Assembly: GCF_030341905.1 (NCBI RefSeq)
Contig: NZ_JATAAF010000004.1
Span: forward strand, 5,001 to 69,000
Source of the DNA: Porticoccus sp. W117
GTDB taxonomy: Bacteria; Pseudomonadota; Gammaproteobacteria; Pseudomonadales; Porticoccaceae
DNA length: 64,000 nucleotides
Direction of reading: 5' to 3'
The notes under the pieces were generated by a model, which was not told the origin of the DNA, made no database searches, and worked only from the letters and a program-made list of their open reading frames with translations. Shown one piece after another: positions 41,401-50,215 of this stretch; within the stretch, counting starts at the first letter, position 1; each line of letters starts with the position of its first letter. Position numbers and translations under genes: made by a program.

Positions 41401-44400
41401 TGGTCAATGATTTGGTGGCCAGTGGGAAGGTGCCTAACCGCATTGTTCACCTGTGGCTGGTAACTCAGGACGAAGTATTTCGGCCCGGCTCCAGCTTCTT
41501 CCACCGCAACCAGGAATATGGTTTTTATAGCCTGTTTTTCCTAGCCAGGGCGCTGAGCGAGCAGGGCGTGGCTGATCGTGAGATACATATGATTGTTGCG
41601 TCTAGTGGGATGCAGCAAGTACAGGGCGAGGAGCTGCCTTACCCTGAAAAATCCACAGTGCTTGGCCCCTGTAAAGTAATCCCTCGTGAGTTTCCCGGCG
41701 TCACTTGCAGTAGTGTCGATGTTTTGCTGCCCCAAGCTAAGTCGCAGCGTTTTACTTTGCTGGGCAATGGTGAGCAGGGCCGCGATGGAGAAATCGAAAA
41801 TCTGGCAGAGCGGCTATTTGCCGAGGCGCAGGCTCCGGCCACTAATGGAGTGTTTGCCTATCGGAATGATAGCCGTTGGCAACAACACTACGATCACTTG
41901 CCAGCGAAGGGGGCAGAAGCTCCGGCATCCCGGGTTAAACAGGAAGGTGTCTACCTGATTACCGGTGGTTTGGGTGGTATTGGCTTTGAAATGGCCAAGT
42001 ACCTGGCGGTAAATGCCAATGCACGCTTGGTTTTGGTTAACCGCAAGCCCCTGCCTGCGCAGGAAGAGTGGGCGCAATGGCTGACAACACACCCACATGA
42101 CGATGCAATCAGTGTCGGTATTCGCCGAGTAAAAGAGTTGCAAGGCAGTGGTGCAGAAGTACTTGCGTTGAGTGCGGATGTAACTGATGTAGACGGCATG
42201 AGGCGAGTGTTAACAGAAGCCAAAGAGCATTTTGGTTCTATTAATGGCGTGATTCACGCTGCCGGTGTGGTGAAAGACAACCTGATTCCTGTTAAGACTC
42301 AAACTGAAATTGAAGACGTCTTTGCGCCCAAGGTTTATGGCACCTTGATATTGGATGAATTATTCCGTGATGAACCATTGGAATTTATGGTGCTGTTTTC
42401 TTCCACAAGTACCGCCATTGCGCCAGTTGGACAAACAGATTATGTGGCTGCAAATGCTTTCCTCAATGCCTACGCACAAAGCCGCAATAGTGGTAGCCAA
42501 TATACGGTTGCCATTAATTGGGGAATCTGGAATGAAGTTGGCATGGCGGCAGCAACCGCTCGGGATATGGGCTTTGCCCCACAAAAGGCGGAGTCGCACA
42601 GTGAGTCGGCGAGCCACCCATTATTTGAACAGCGTGTTGCTGTTATTGATGGTGGTCAAGAAACGCAAATTCTTCTCGGCCACTTTTCACCCAAAACAGA
42701 CTGGTTTCTGGATGAACATCGAACGGCTGATGGGCAGGCTATTCTTCCCGGTACGGCCTATATCGAGCTGGCAAGGGCGGCGTTGGCAGAGTGTGGCGAG
42801 CAAGCGCCTTTTGAAATTCGTGAGCTAATGTTCTTTCGGGCTCTTTACATTGCCGATGAAGAGTCTCGTCAAGTGCGTGTGAAGTTGCAAAAAACTGAGC
42901 GCGGTTACCAGTTTGAAGTACAGAGTGAGCAGACTCAAAACGATGGGGCCAAAGGTTGGCAACGCCATGCCCAGGGCGCAATTGTTTTTAAATCTGTCAT
43001 GCAGCCACAATCAGTTGTGCTTGAAGATATTCTGGCACGCTGTAATTTACAGCCTGGTAACAACAATGCTCCTGCGATACGCAGCCGACAGCAAGATCAT
43101 TTGGATTTTGGCCCTCGTTGGCATGTGATACGCCAACAGGCTTATGGTGATAACGAAGCTGTAGCACAGTTGAGTCTGGACTCTGAATACAGCAGTGACT
43201 TAGAGCATTTTAAATTGCATCCAGCCTTGCTGGATCTGGCTACTGGCCATGCCATGGAATTGATTTCCGGCTACGCCAGCGGTGACAAAGCAGAGAATTT
43301 GTGGGTGCCAGTTTCCTATGGCAGCTTCCGGTATTTCCGCCCTCTCGGTGACAGTTTATTTAGCTGGGTGCGTACCCCGCGCCCAGTTAGTGTGGATGAC
43401 GATTTTGCCAGTTTTGACGTCACCTTGCTGGACGCAGCGGGTCAGGTACTGGCGGAAGTATCACAGTTGACCATTAAAAGGCTGGAAGGGAAGGTGGATT
43501 TTTCTGCCACAGAGTCGCTGTCTTCTGAAGAATTAGAGCTGGAGCCTGATGCAAGTGCTGCCAGTGAAGTGCGCCAGTTGTCTCCCGCAGAGATGGCTTT
43601 TCAACACAACCTTTCCCAGGGGATTTTGCCGGCGGAAGGCACTCGGGCACTGTCGAACATATTGCAGTCGCACAGTGCTCCGCAGGTTATTGTCAGTTCT
43701 TTGGATATCGAGGGTTTGGTGGAAGAAGCTGGAGCCGCTGCTGCGTCTTTGCAGGCTGATGGTGATGCGACCAAATTCGCTCGTCCGGACCTCGACAACG
43801 ACTACGTGGAGGCGAGAGACGAAATTGAGCGCACCCTGGTTGGCTTCTGGGAAGAGCTCCTGGGTGTTGATCAGGTTGGCGTAGAGGACAATTTCTTTGA
43901 CCTTGGCGGCCACTCGTTGGTAGCCGTGCGACTGTTTTCAAAAATTCAGCAAACCTTCGATTTGGATTATCCGATTTCGGTGCTGTTTGAAGCGCCAACG
44001 ATTGCCGGTTGTGCAGAGATGATACGACAGGTAATTGGGGATGTGCCTGGCAGTGATTCCACCGAGGCAAAAGAGCCCAAACACCAGACCCGTTATACCC
44101 ATTTGGTGCCTATGCATTCTGGTAAAGCCGGAGAAAAAACGCCGTTCTTCCTGGTTGCAGGCATGTTCGGCAACGTTCTTAACCTTCGTCACCTAGCACA
44201 TCTAGTTGGTCAAGATCGAGCCTTTTACGGTTTGCAGGCGCGTGGCCTCTATGGAGACCACGAGCCACATGAAACCTTTGAGGAAATGGCGAGAGATTAC
44301 ATTGCCGAAATGAAAGCGGTGCAACCTCGCGGCCCCTATATGCTGGGTGGATTCTCTGGTGGTGGCATAACAGCATTCGAAATGGCCAGGCAATTGATGG

Positions 44401-44912
44401 ATCAAGGGGAGGAGGTGGAAAAGCTTATCCTCCTTGATACTCCTCTGCCTTGGATGCCAGCATTGAGCTCCGTGGATCGCGTGGCTATTCATTGGCAGAA
44501 GCTTAAATCCAAAGGACCTGCTTATTTTGCTGAGTGGGCTGTAAGCCGCTACAAATGGGAATTGGATAAGTTCCGGAAGCGTTACGACTCTCCGCAAGAA
44601 ACGCAAACCCCTACAGGCGATTTCCAGTCGGAAAGAATCGCTGTCGCATTTTATGAAGCGCTGGATCGCTACGATTTGAAACCCTTGGACCTTGACATCG
44701 TATTGTTCAGGCCCAAACCAGAAAAAGCTTTTGATCTGCCTGGTGGCCGTGTATTGAAATCTGACATGAGATTGGCAATTCATGATAACGGTTGGAATGA
44801 CTACGTAAAAAGCGTAGAAGTGCACGAAGTGCCTGGAGATCACGACGGTATGGTTTTGGAACCAAGTGTTAGAGTTCTTGCAGCGAAATTTCAACAGTGT
44901 CTAGGCGCTTAA
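38412..44912 (+). CDS. Type I PKS module: KS-AT-KR-DH-ACP-TE
   Basis: A 2166-residue polyketide synthase. The ketosynthase has the triad Cys187 (TACSTSS), His323 (CHGTGTP) and His363 (NIGHLD). The acyltransferase has Ser636 in GHSMGE and IAAHS at 737-741, which is not the HAFH of typical malonyl-specific domains, so the extender is uncertain. A ketoreductase follows with GGLGGIG near 1183 and DYVAAN. After it comes a dehydratase hot-dog domain (His1436 in the HxxxGxxxxP pattern). The carrier has Ser1835, and a type I thioesterase has Ser1982 (GFSGG) and His2144. KR before DH is the reverse of the usual order. The in-frame TTG upstream (38403) is a weaker start. As a terminal module it would extend the NRPS product by one unit and release it as an acid, ester or amide. 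Confidence 0.93.
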   Translation: MANTEETTGYDIAIVGMALRVPGANTPEAFWNNLRNGVESVEFYDEAELAERGVNPAQLKNPHYIRAGAPLDNMKGFDPEFFGFSPKEAGILDPQHRQFYECAWEALERSGHMPGSDQNAFDGAIGVFAGCGMGAYFAQNILTNQDLLDSVGLFLLRHTGNDKDFLSTRVSYSFDLKGPSVNVQTACSTSSVATHMACQSLISGECDMALAGGVTIELPHRVGYLYKEGEILSPDGHCRAFDHRSKGTIFGSGTGVIVLRRLEDALDDGDHIHAVISASAVNNDGSGKVGYLAPSVEGQAEAINEALAMADLSADDIDYVECHGTGTPVGDPIEVSALTQAFRESSERNGYCGIGSVKTNIGHLDTAAGVAGIIKAALAIEHGEIPPSLNYEAPNPTIDFDSSPFYVNDKLRPWPKKDGLRRAAVNSLGVGGTNAFVLLEQAPEPDPASEPARDCQLLVMSARNRKALDGASEKLANCFQTGANDSLADIAHTLFVGRKPFEHRRVLASGSLAEASRLLQDNDPRRVFTHIADEDDKSVVFMFPGGGAQYLNMGRDLYDTEAVFREHLDKGFELLKQRNGIDLKPLLFVDEADQQQAAIELQKPSIQLPAIFMVEYALAQLWISLGIEPKALIGHSMGENTAACVAGVLSFEDALGLVALRGKLMDGVPEGGMLSVPLSADELRPYLSDERLENKLELACINSPMLSIVSGPVHWLEQLSQILAADDVEAKRVPINIAAHSSMLDGILDVFGDYLKGIGLSKPQLPFVSNRTGTWITDEQATSPQYWVEHLRNTVLFAAGIDTLLEQPGRVFLEVGPGNILGSLTRQNSNAPAQRVFSSLRHPDEEVSDDAYFLTVLGRLWAVGVDVDKSSLWPDEHRHRVPLPTYAFQHKDYWIEPGKLADTSQRAFAQLEKIDNFEQWFSQPVWVQQGLMPSSQIEPSTYLVFADDGPVCQPLIARLQNAGHEVVTVREGDAYYQISPTEYRLSPEAGGEGYKALVNDLVASGKVPNRIVHLWLVTQDEVFRPGSSFFHRNQEYGFYSLFFLARALSEQGVADREIHMIVASSGMQQVQGEELPYPEKSTVLGPCKVIPREFPGVTCSSVDVLLPQAKSQRFTLLGNGEQGRDGEIENLAERLFAEAQAPATNGVFAYRNDSRWQQHYDHLPAKGAEAPASRVKQEGVYLITGGLGGIGFEMAKYLAVNANARLVLVNRKPLPAQEEWAQWLTTHPHDDAISVGIRRVKELQGSGAEVLALSADVTDVDGMRRVLTEAKEHFGSINGVIHAAGVVKDNLIPVKTQTEIEDVFAPKVYGTLILDELFRDEPLEFMVLFSSTSTAIAPVGQTDYVAANAFLNAYAQSRNSGSQYTVAINWGIWNEVGMAAATARDMGFAPQKAESHSESASHPLFEQRVAVIDGGQETQILLGHFSPKTDWFLDEHRTADGQAILPGTAYIELARAALAECGEQAPFEIRELMFFRALYIADEESRQVRVKLQKTERGYQFEVQSEQTQNDGAKGWQRHAQGAIVFKSVMQPQSVVLEDILARCNLQPGNNNAPAIRSRQQDHLDFGPRWHVIRQQAYGDNEAVAQLSLDSEYSSDLEHFKLHPALLDLATGHAMELISGYASGDKAENLWVPVSYGSFRYFRPLGDSLFSWVRTPRPVSVDDDFASFDVTLLDAAGQVLAEVSQLTIKRLEGKVDFSATESLSSEELELEPDASAASEVRQLSPAEMAFQHNLSQGILPAEGTRALSNILQSHSAPQVIVSSLDIEGLVEEAGAAAASLQADGDATKFARPDLDNDYVEARDEIERTLVGFWEELLGVDQVGVEDNFFDLGGHSLVAVRLFSKIQQTFDLDYPISVLFEAPTIAGCAEMIRQVIGDVPGSDSTEAKEPKHQTRYTHLVPMHSGKAGEKTPFFLVAGMFGNVLNLRHLAHLVGQDRAFYGLQARGLYGDHEPHETFEEMARDYIAEMKAVQPRGPYMLGGFSGGGITAFEMARQLMDQGEEVEKLILLDTPLPWMPALSSVDRVAIHWQKLKSKGPAYFAEWAVSRYKWELDKFRKRYDSPQETQTPTGDFQSERIAVAFYEALDRYDLKPLDLDIVLFRPKPEKAFDLPGGRVLKSDMRLAIHDNGWNDYVKSVEVHEVPGDHDGMVLEPSVRVLAAKFQQCLGA

Positions 44913-44951
44913 AAGTATGATGAAAACTTTTGCTTCAAAAAGGGACGAGCA

Positions 44952-45935
44952 ATGAAAGTTGCGGTTGTCACTGTAAACTACAAGACCGCCGATATGACGC
45001 TTGAGGCCGTAAGTGCAGCAATTGGGGCGCTAGGTCATATTGATGATGAGTGGTCGATAACCATTGTCGATAATGACTCAGGCGACGGCAGCTACGAGAA
45101 AATGAAAAATGCTGTCGATCAAAGACGCTCTGATGGATTGGCTGGCTGGGAATCGGTTTTTGTTCTGCAATCCGGCAATAACGGGGGTTTTGGTGCGGGA
45201 AATAATTTTGCGATAAAAAAATACCTCGACTCAAAAAATCCACCTGAGTACTTTTATCTGCTGAACTCTGATGCTTTCCCAGATTCCGACGCTATCCAGA
45301 GATTGCTGGACTATATGGATGAAAACCATAAGCTTGGAATGGCAGGTAGCTATATTTACGGTGTTGATGGAAAACCACATATTACCGCATTCCGGTTTCC
45401 ATCTATTTGGGGAGAGCTCGAAGGCGGAGCCTGTCTTGGCATAATTACCAAGCTGCTAAAAAACTATACAGTGCCTATTGGAATTCCAGATCAACCAGCC
45501 CAGGTTGATTGGGTTGCGGGGGCCAGCTTGATGATGCGCAGAGAAATGCTGGAAAAGGTGGGTTTGTTTGATGAAACTTTTTTCTTGTATTTTGAAGAAA
45601 CCGATCTGTGCCGGCAGGCGGCGTTAAAAGGCTGGAAGACTCACTACGTGCCTGCGAGTAAGGTGGCACATATAGGATCTGCATCCACCAAAATTAAAGA
45701 GTCATCAGATGATGCCCAGGAAGGGCGCGCCAATACTGTTCGGCTACCTTCATATTGGTTTGAATCAAGAACACACTACTTCAAAAAAAATCATGGCAAG
45801 CTATATACAATCGTAGCGACTGTATTCCGTGTTTTGGGATGTGGTATTTGGTTTTGTAAACGCTTGATTTCCAAAGATCGAAATCACGTGCCGCCGCACT
45901 TTGTTCGCGATCTCATTGCTCACACTAAGGTTTAG
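44952..45935 (+). CDS. Glycosyltransferase family 2, rhamnosyltransferase-like
   Basis: A 327-residue GT-A enzyme without an N-terminal membrane anchor. It has VAVVTVNYKTADMTLEAV at the start, the IVDNDSGDGS nucleotide-sugar segment, the SGNNGGFGAGNNFAI block typical of WbbL/rhamnosyltransferase-type GT2 proteins, YLLNSDAFP in place of DxD, and a FYFEETDLCRQAALKGW catalytic region. Given rfbBACD in the same locus, dTDP-rhamnose is a plausible donor, but this is inference. It starts 39 bases after the PKS gene. Confidence 0.85.
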   Translation: MKVAVVTVNYKTADMTLEAVSAAIGALGHIDDEWSITIVDNDSGDGSYEKMKNAVDQRRSDGLAGWESVFVLQSGNNGGFGAGNNFAIKKYLDSKNPPEYFYLLNSDAFPDSDAIQRLLDYMDENHKLGMAGSYIYGVDGKPHITAFRFPSIWGELEGGACLGIITKLLKNYTVPIGIPDQPAQVDWVAGASLMMRREMLEKVGLFDETFFLYFEETDLCRQAALKGWKTHYVPASKVAHIGSASTKIKESSDDAQEGRANTVRLPSYWFESRTHYFKKNHGKLYTIVATVFRVLGCGIWFCKRLISKDRNHVPPHFVRDLIAHTKV

Positions 45936-45938
45936 CTT

Positions 45939-46970
45939 ATGTCGGAGCCAAGCGTATCAATGAGTAGCTCTGTGAACACACCTAATGCCCTGGGCTTTGT
46001 TGCTATCGGCCGCAATGAAGGCGAGCGTTTAAAAAACAGCCTCTTGGCAATGCGTAAATATGCGGTTAACTCACCGATTGTGTATGTTGACTCAGGCTCA
46101 GATGATGGCAGTGTAGCTTTCGCGTTATCACTGGGCGTTTTAGTGGTAGAGCTAGACACCTCGATACCATTTACTGCAGCTCGAGCCAGAAATGCAGGCT
46201 TTGAAAAGTTGCTGTCTGCATTTCCAGAGCTGGAGTTTGTTCAGTTTATGGATGGTGACTGTGAGCTTGAGCCTGGTTGGATCGAGTACGCTTTAGCTGA
46301 ATTTTCCAGGAGTACAGACATGGCCATTGCCAGCGGCCGTCGTTCTGAAAAAAACCAAGATGTTTCTGTTTACAACCGGCTAATGGATGTGGAGTGGAAT
46401 ACGGCTATAGGAGAAGCTAAGGCTGTGTTGGGAGATATGATGGTTAAAGTCGATATCTTTCGGGAAGTGGGCGGGTTTTCAGATGAAATTATTGCTGCTG
46501 AAGATGATGACTTCTGTATACGTACACGTGCGCAGGGATACAAAGTGTACCGACTGGACTGTCCGATGAGTCGGCACGATGCAAATATTCTTCGCATACG
46601 CCAATGGTATAAACGCGCTGTGCGCGGGGGTTACGGCTTTGCCAATATCTGGCATCTACATGGTCGTGGGCCAGAGAAGTATTTTTTCAGAGAAGTGTTA
46701 AGCGCTTTATTCTGGGGCGCATTAATACCATTGTTGTTATTAAGCTCCTTGTTTTTATCCCCATTTTTCACCCTATGTGTATTGTTCTTATACGGTATAT
46801 CCATTGGCAAAATGCTGCTAGGGAATCTTAGAAAGAAATTGGGGTTTCGTACGACTTTTGTTTATGGGTTTTTAATTTTAACTGCGAAAATCAGTGAGTT
46901 TGCCGGAATGGCCAACTATATGGTGGGGCAGTTGTCTCGCCGCCGGCAAGAGCTGATTGAGTACAAGTAA
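45939..46970 (+). CDS. Glycosyltransferase family 2 with C-terminal membrane segments
   Basis: A 343-residue GT-A protein. FVAIGRNEGERLKNSL and YVDSGSDDGSV form the nucleotide-binding part, FMDGDCELEPGW the metal site and AEDDDFCIRTRAQGY the catalytic region. Two hydrophobic segments near 255-290 anchor it. The stop is shared with the start of the next gene (TAATG), so the two are translationally coupled. Confidence 0.85.
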   Translation: MSEPSVSMSSSVNTPNALGFVAIGRNEGERLKNSLLAMRKYAVNSPIVYVDSGSDDGSVAFALSLGVLVVELDTSIPFTAARARNAGFEKLLSAFPELEFVQFMDGDCELEPGWIEYALAEFSRSTDMAIASGRRSEKNQDVSVYNRLMDVEWNTAIGEAKAVLGDMMVKVDIFREVGGFSDEIIAAEDDDFCIRTRAQGYKVYRLDCPMSRHDANILRIRQWYKRAVRGGYGFANIWHLHGRGPEKYFFREVLSALFWGALIPLLLLSSLFLSPFFTLCVLFLYGISIGKMLLGNLRKKLGFRTTFVYGFLILTAKISEFAGMANYMVGQLSRRRQELIEYK

Positions 46971-49168
46971 TGGATGCTAAAGAAAATAAGTTAAGGGTTG
47001 GCTTTATTGGCGTAGGTAATATATCTAGCCATCACAAGCGAACCGTTACGATGCTGGAGAATGTTGATCTGGTTGCGGTCTGTGACTTCAATAACCATGC
47101 TGCTAACCAATTTATATCCGATTGCCAGAGTGTCCAGGTTTTCGATGATGCCGATAAAATGCTGGCAGAAGCAAACCTGGATGTTGTGCATGTACTTACT
47201 CAGCCAGATAGCCATTATCTTTTGGCTAAGAAAGTACTTGAGGCGGGGTGTCATGCGGTAGTGGAAAAGCCTATCGCACTCAATTGTGAAGATGCTCGTG
47301 AGCTAATTGAAGTCGCAGAGAATAATAGCGTCACTATTAGTGTTAATCACAACTTTATTTATTCCACGCCCTATAAAAAACTGCAAAAAATTGTAAGCAG
47401 TGGAGATATTGGGCCAATAAAATCCATTCGCGTGGTATGGAAAAAACATCTGCCACCGATTGATACTGGCCCTTGGAATTTATGGATGCTAAGGCAGCCA
47501 GATAACTTGTTGTATGAAACAGCAGTGCATACTGTGTCGGAGTTGCTTGGGGTTCTTGGTGGCGACTCCAGCGAAACAATGGATATCGAGTTTGTTGACC
47601 TGTTTGGGCGCAAGAAATTCCCCACGGGAGGTTTGTACTATAGCCGTTGGAGTATTGCCGGTAGACAGAAGCAAACGGCCATTAAAATAGATATTGCCGT
47701 CGATCAGGGTTATGAAGAGCACTATGTAGAAGTGGAAGGTTTATTCGGCGTAGCTCGAGCTGATATAGAGAAAGATATTTGCACCCTTGATCGACACTCA
47801 GGTAAATCTATAGATGGTGAGCGTTTGGCCGTTAACTGGCGCTCGGCGTTTAGCCGCTTAGCGCAATCGACACAAACCTATTTTCGTTATGCAGTCTCGA
47901 GAGTTATTAAGTCTATTGGGGGTGGGCCATACGAGATATGTATGAGTAGTGGTATCAAAGCTTGCTACGAAACGATTCGATCTAACACGCATGATTACCA
48001 AGGATCGACAGGTTTATTTGCTCTTCAAGTTATTACTATGCTCGAGCGAATTCGAAAGTTCGCTAATCCGACCATTCAAGCAGATGAAAAAATCTTTCTG
48101 GAAGCGCTTTCGCAGAGTGTGGTAGATCAGAACTCTGCTTCAGGTACTACTCCGACGGTTTTGGTTATTGGTGCTACAGGTTTTATTGGTAAGGCACTTT
48201 TAAAAAGCTTTGTTCGCCAGAAAATATCTGCACGGACCTTGGTGAGAAATCCATCTGCTCTAACTGGCGTAGTGCCTCAGGAAAGTATTGACGTTGTTGT
48301 TGGGGATTACAGGGATGAAAGTATTTTACGAACAGCCCTCGAGGGAGTTGAGAGTGTTATTCATCTTGCGGTTACCCCTGCAAATAGCTATCCAGGTTAT
48401 GTTGCAAATAATGTTGACCCCACTAAAAAATTGATTGATCTGTGCCAAAAATTAGGGATAAAACGATTTATCTACTCAGGAACGATTGACTCTCTGCACC
48501 TTGGTCCTTCAGCCGGTTTAATTAGTGAGAACGACGGTATTGATAAGCAAATTCAACGCCGCAACAACTATGCGCGCAGTAAAGCTGATATAGAGCAGTA
48601 CCTAGCTAAGAAGTACCGTGATGAAGGGTTTCCCGCAGTGGTAGTTCGGCCTGCAATAGTTATTGGCGAAGGTGGAGCGATAACACACTTGGGTGTTGCG
48701 AATTGGTTTGGCCTCGGCGTTTGTCGTTACTGGGGTAAAGGCGAAAATCTTCTTCCCTTTGTTTTGGTTGATGATGTGGCGAATGCCATCGCTGCAACCC
48801 TCCATGCGGAAGGAGTAGTGGGGAAAAGCTACAATTTGTCTGCAGAGCCAAGCCTCAGTGCGCGTGATTATGTTCAACAAGTAGAGGTAATGCTGAAGAG
48901 CCGCATTGATGCTAAATCCAGTCGGGCTTGGTTGTTGTATACCCAAGATATGATCAGATGGGCCGTTAAGCGTTTGGTGGGTCATCCGGATGGTGAACGA
49001 ACGCCTTCACTACATGATTGGCAATGTCGTGGCCAATACGCTCACTTTGATACCAGCAATGCTCGCCAAGATTTGAATTGGCAGCCCGAAAGCCGTCGTG
49101 AAGAGCTGATTCGTAAAGGAATTGAAGAGCCTTTGTCTCAGCAATACGGTGAAAAACAGTGGTCGTAA
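46970..49168 (+). CDS. Fusion of Gfo/Idh/MocA oxidoreductase and SDR epimerase/dehydratase
   Basis: A 732-residue two-domain protein. Residues 8-380 form a Gfo/Idh/MocA oxidoreductase: Rossmann motif GFIGVGNISSHH and the EKP catalytic motif in VVEKPIALN. Residues 394-732 form an extended SDR: VLVIGATGFIGKALL, YSGTIDSLHLG and YARSK with the catalytic Tyr-x-x-x-Lys. The join is in frame with no sign of a frameshift, so this is a real fusion. It probably carries out two consecutive steps on one nucleotide sugar, such as oxidation at one carbon and epimerisation or reduction at another; the substrate is unknown. Confidence 0.85.
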   Translation: MDAKENKLRVGFIGVGNISSHHKRTVTMLENVDLVAVCDFNNHAANQFISDCQSVQVFDDADKMLAEANLDVVHVLTQPDSHYLLAKKVLEAGCHAVVEKPIALNCEDARELIEVAENNSVTISVNHNFIYSTPYKKLQKIVSSGDIGPIKSIRVVWKKHLPPIDTGPWNLWMLRQPDNLLYETAVHTVSELLGVLGGDSSETMDIEFVDLFGRKKFPTGGLYYSRWSIAGRQKQTAIKIDIAVDQGYEEHYVEVEGLFGVARADIEKDICTLDRHSGKSIDGERLAVNWRSAFSRLAQSTQTYFRYAVSRVIKSIGGGPYEICMSSGIKACYETIRSNTHDYQGSTGLFALQVITMLERIRKFANPTIQADEKIFLEALSQSVVDQNSASGTTPTVLVIGATGFIGKALLKSFVRQKISARTLVRNPSALTGVVPQESIDVVVGDYRDESILRTALEGVESVIHLAVTPANSYPGYVANNVDPTKKLIDLCQKLGIKRFIYSGTIDSLHLGPSAGLISENDGIDKQIQRRNNYARSKADIEQYLAKKYRDEGFPAVVVRPAIVIGEGGAITHLGVANWFGLGVCRYWGKGENLLPFVLVDDVANAIAATLHAEGVVGKSYNLSAEPSLSARDYVQQVEVMLKSRIDAKSSRAWLLYTQDMIRWAVKRLVGHPDGERTPSLHDWQCRGQYAHFDTSNARQDLNWQPESRREELIRKGIEEPLSQQYGEKQWS

Positions 49169-49226
49169 GTATTCCTTGTCTCAATATGTTTTCTGAAAAA
49201 GCAGTAATGCTTCGAGTATTTGCTTC

Positions 49227-50132
49227 GTGAATATACTTATAACCGGTGCAGCAGGCTTTATAGGTCAGAGAGTGGTGAGAAAGGCATTGAATGCTGGCCA
49301 TGGTGTTATTGGTGTGAGCCGAAGGGATGTGTCTCAACTTCCCCAGCATGGAAATTTGCAGTGGATAAACGCTGATCTAAAAACGGAGTTGTTGGATGTT
49401 TCGGGCAAGAACCTGGATGTTGTTATCCACTTGGCTGCTGACCTGTCCAGCAACCAGGAACAGAGTGATGTTGTAAACTCTGCAATCACTAAAAATATAT
49501 TGGCTTCCATGGATAAGGCTGACCTAAAAAAATTAGTGCTAATGGGAAGCCTCTCTGTCCTGGATTACAAAAAGTTGCCAGTGCTTTTTACGGTCGATGA
49601 GAATATTCCCATATGTGAAACTGATGAGAATTTAGGAGATTACGCTTTGATGAAGCGTAACGAAGAGTTGACTGTAAAAAAGTGGGTGAGTGGCGATAAA
49701 CGCGTAACGGTACTTCGGGCTGGGTTGGTTTATGACGCAGAGAATTTATCCACAGCTCATGCTGGTCTGTTAGCCGGTAGACTTGGAATAGTCGTTTCTC
49801 ATAAAGGGCAGGTTCCGCTGATAAATGTTGAGAGGTTAGCCTCCGTAACAATCGCTGCTGCAGAAAACACAAGAGTGACACAGTGTGAAGCTTTGCACGT
49901 CTTGGATGATGAACTGCCGAACCAGAAGCAATATCTCTATGAACTCAAGAAAAGAGGTTTGCTATCTCGCTTCATAATACCTTTACCATGGTGGCTATTC
50001 TCTACATTTTGTGCATTTGTTAGGTGTGCTTTAGGCTTTTCTGGGCGCAAAAAATTACCCGATAGTTTTTGTGGGAATAGCGTTAGTGGTCGTTATAAAC
50101 CATTGCAGTTTTCTTCCCAGAAAGAGGCATAA
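49227..50132 (+). CDS. NAD-dependent epimerase/dehydratase family protein
   Basis: A 301-residue extended SDR protein. NILITGAAGFIGQRVV is the NAD-binding motif, VVIHLAADLSS the following strand, GDYALMKRNEEL holds the Tyr-x-x-x-Lys pair. The C-terminal part has a hydrophobic stretch (PLPWWLFSTFCAFV) that may touch the membrane, seen in UDP-sugar 4-ketoreductase-like relatives. Start is GTG. Probably a 4-keto-sugar reductase or epimerase in the same sugar pathway as the fusion upstream; not certain. Confidence 0.82.
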   Translation: MNILITGAAGFIGQRVVRKALNAGHGVIGVSRRDVSQLPQHGNLQWINADLKTELLDVSGKNLDVVIHLAADLSSNQEQSDVVNSAITKNILASMDKADLKKLVLMGSLSVLDYKKLPVLFTVDENIPICETDENLGDYALMKRNEELTVKKWVSGDKRVTVLRAGLVYDAENLSTAHAGLLAGRLGIVVSHKGQVPLINVERLASVTIAAAENTRVTQCEALHVLDDELPNQKQYLYELKKRGLLSRFIIPLPWWLFSTFCAFVRCALGFSGRKKLPDSFCGNSVSGRYKPLQFSSQKEA

Positions 50133-50215
50133 TTTTTGGATGGTTTCGGTTGCAGTAATACAAATATTAATTCTTGATCAAGAATTTAAAGTTTTTATAA
50201 AGTGAAGGTGGCTTA

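Noticed and set aside
46970-49168. Fusion gene as a sequencing frameshift joining two genes
   Set aside because: The frame is continuous with a normal linker of about 15 residues and no second start or stop nearby.
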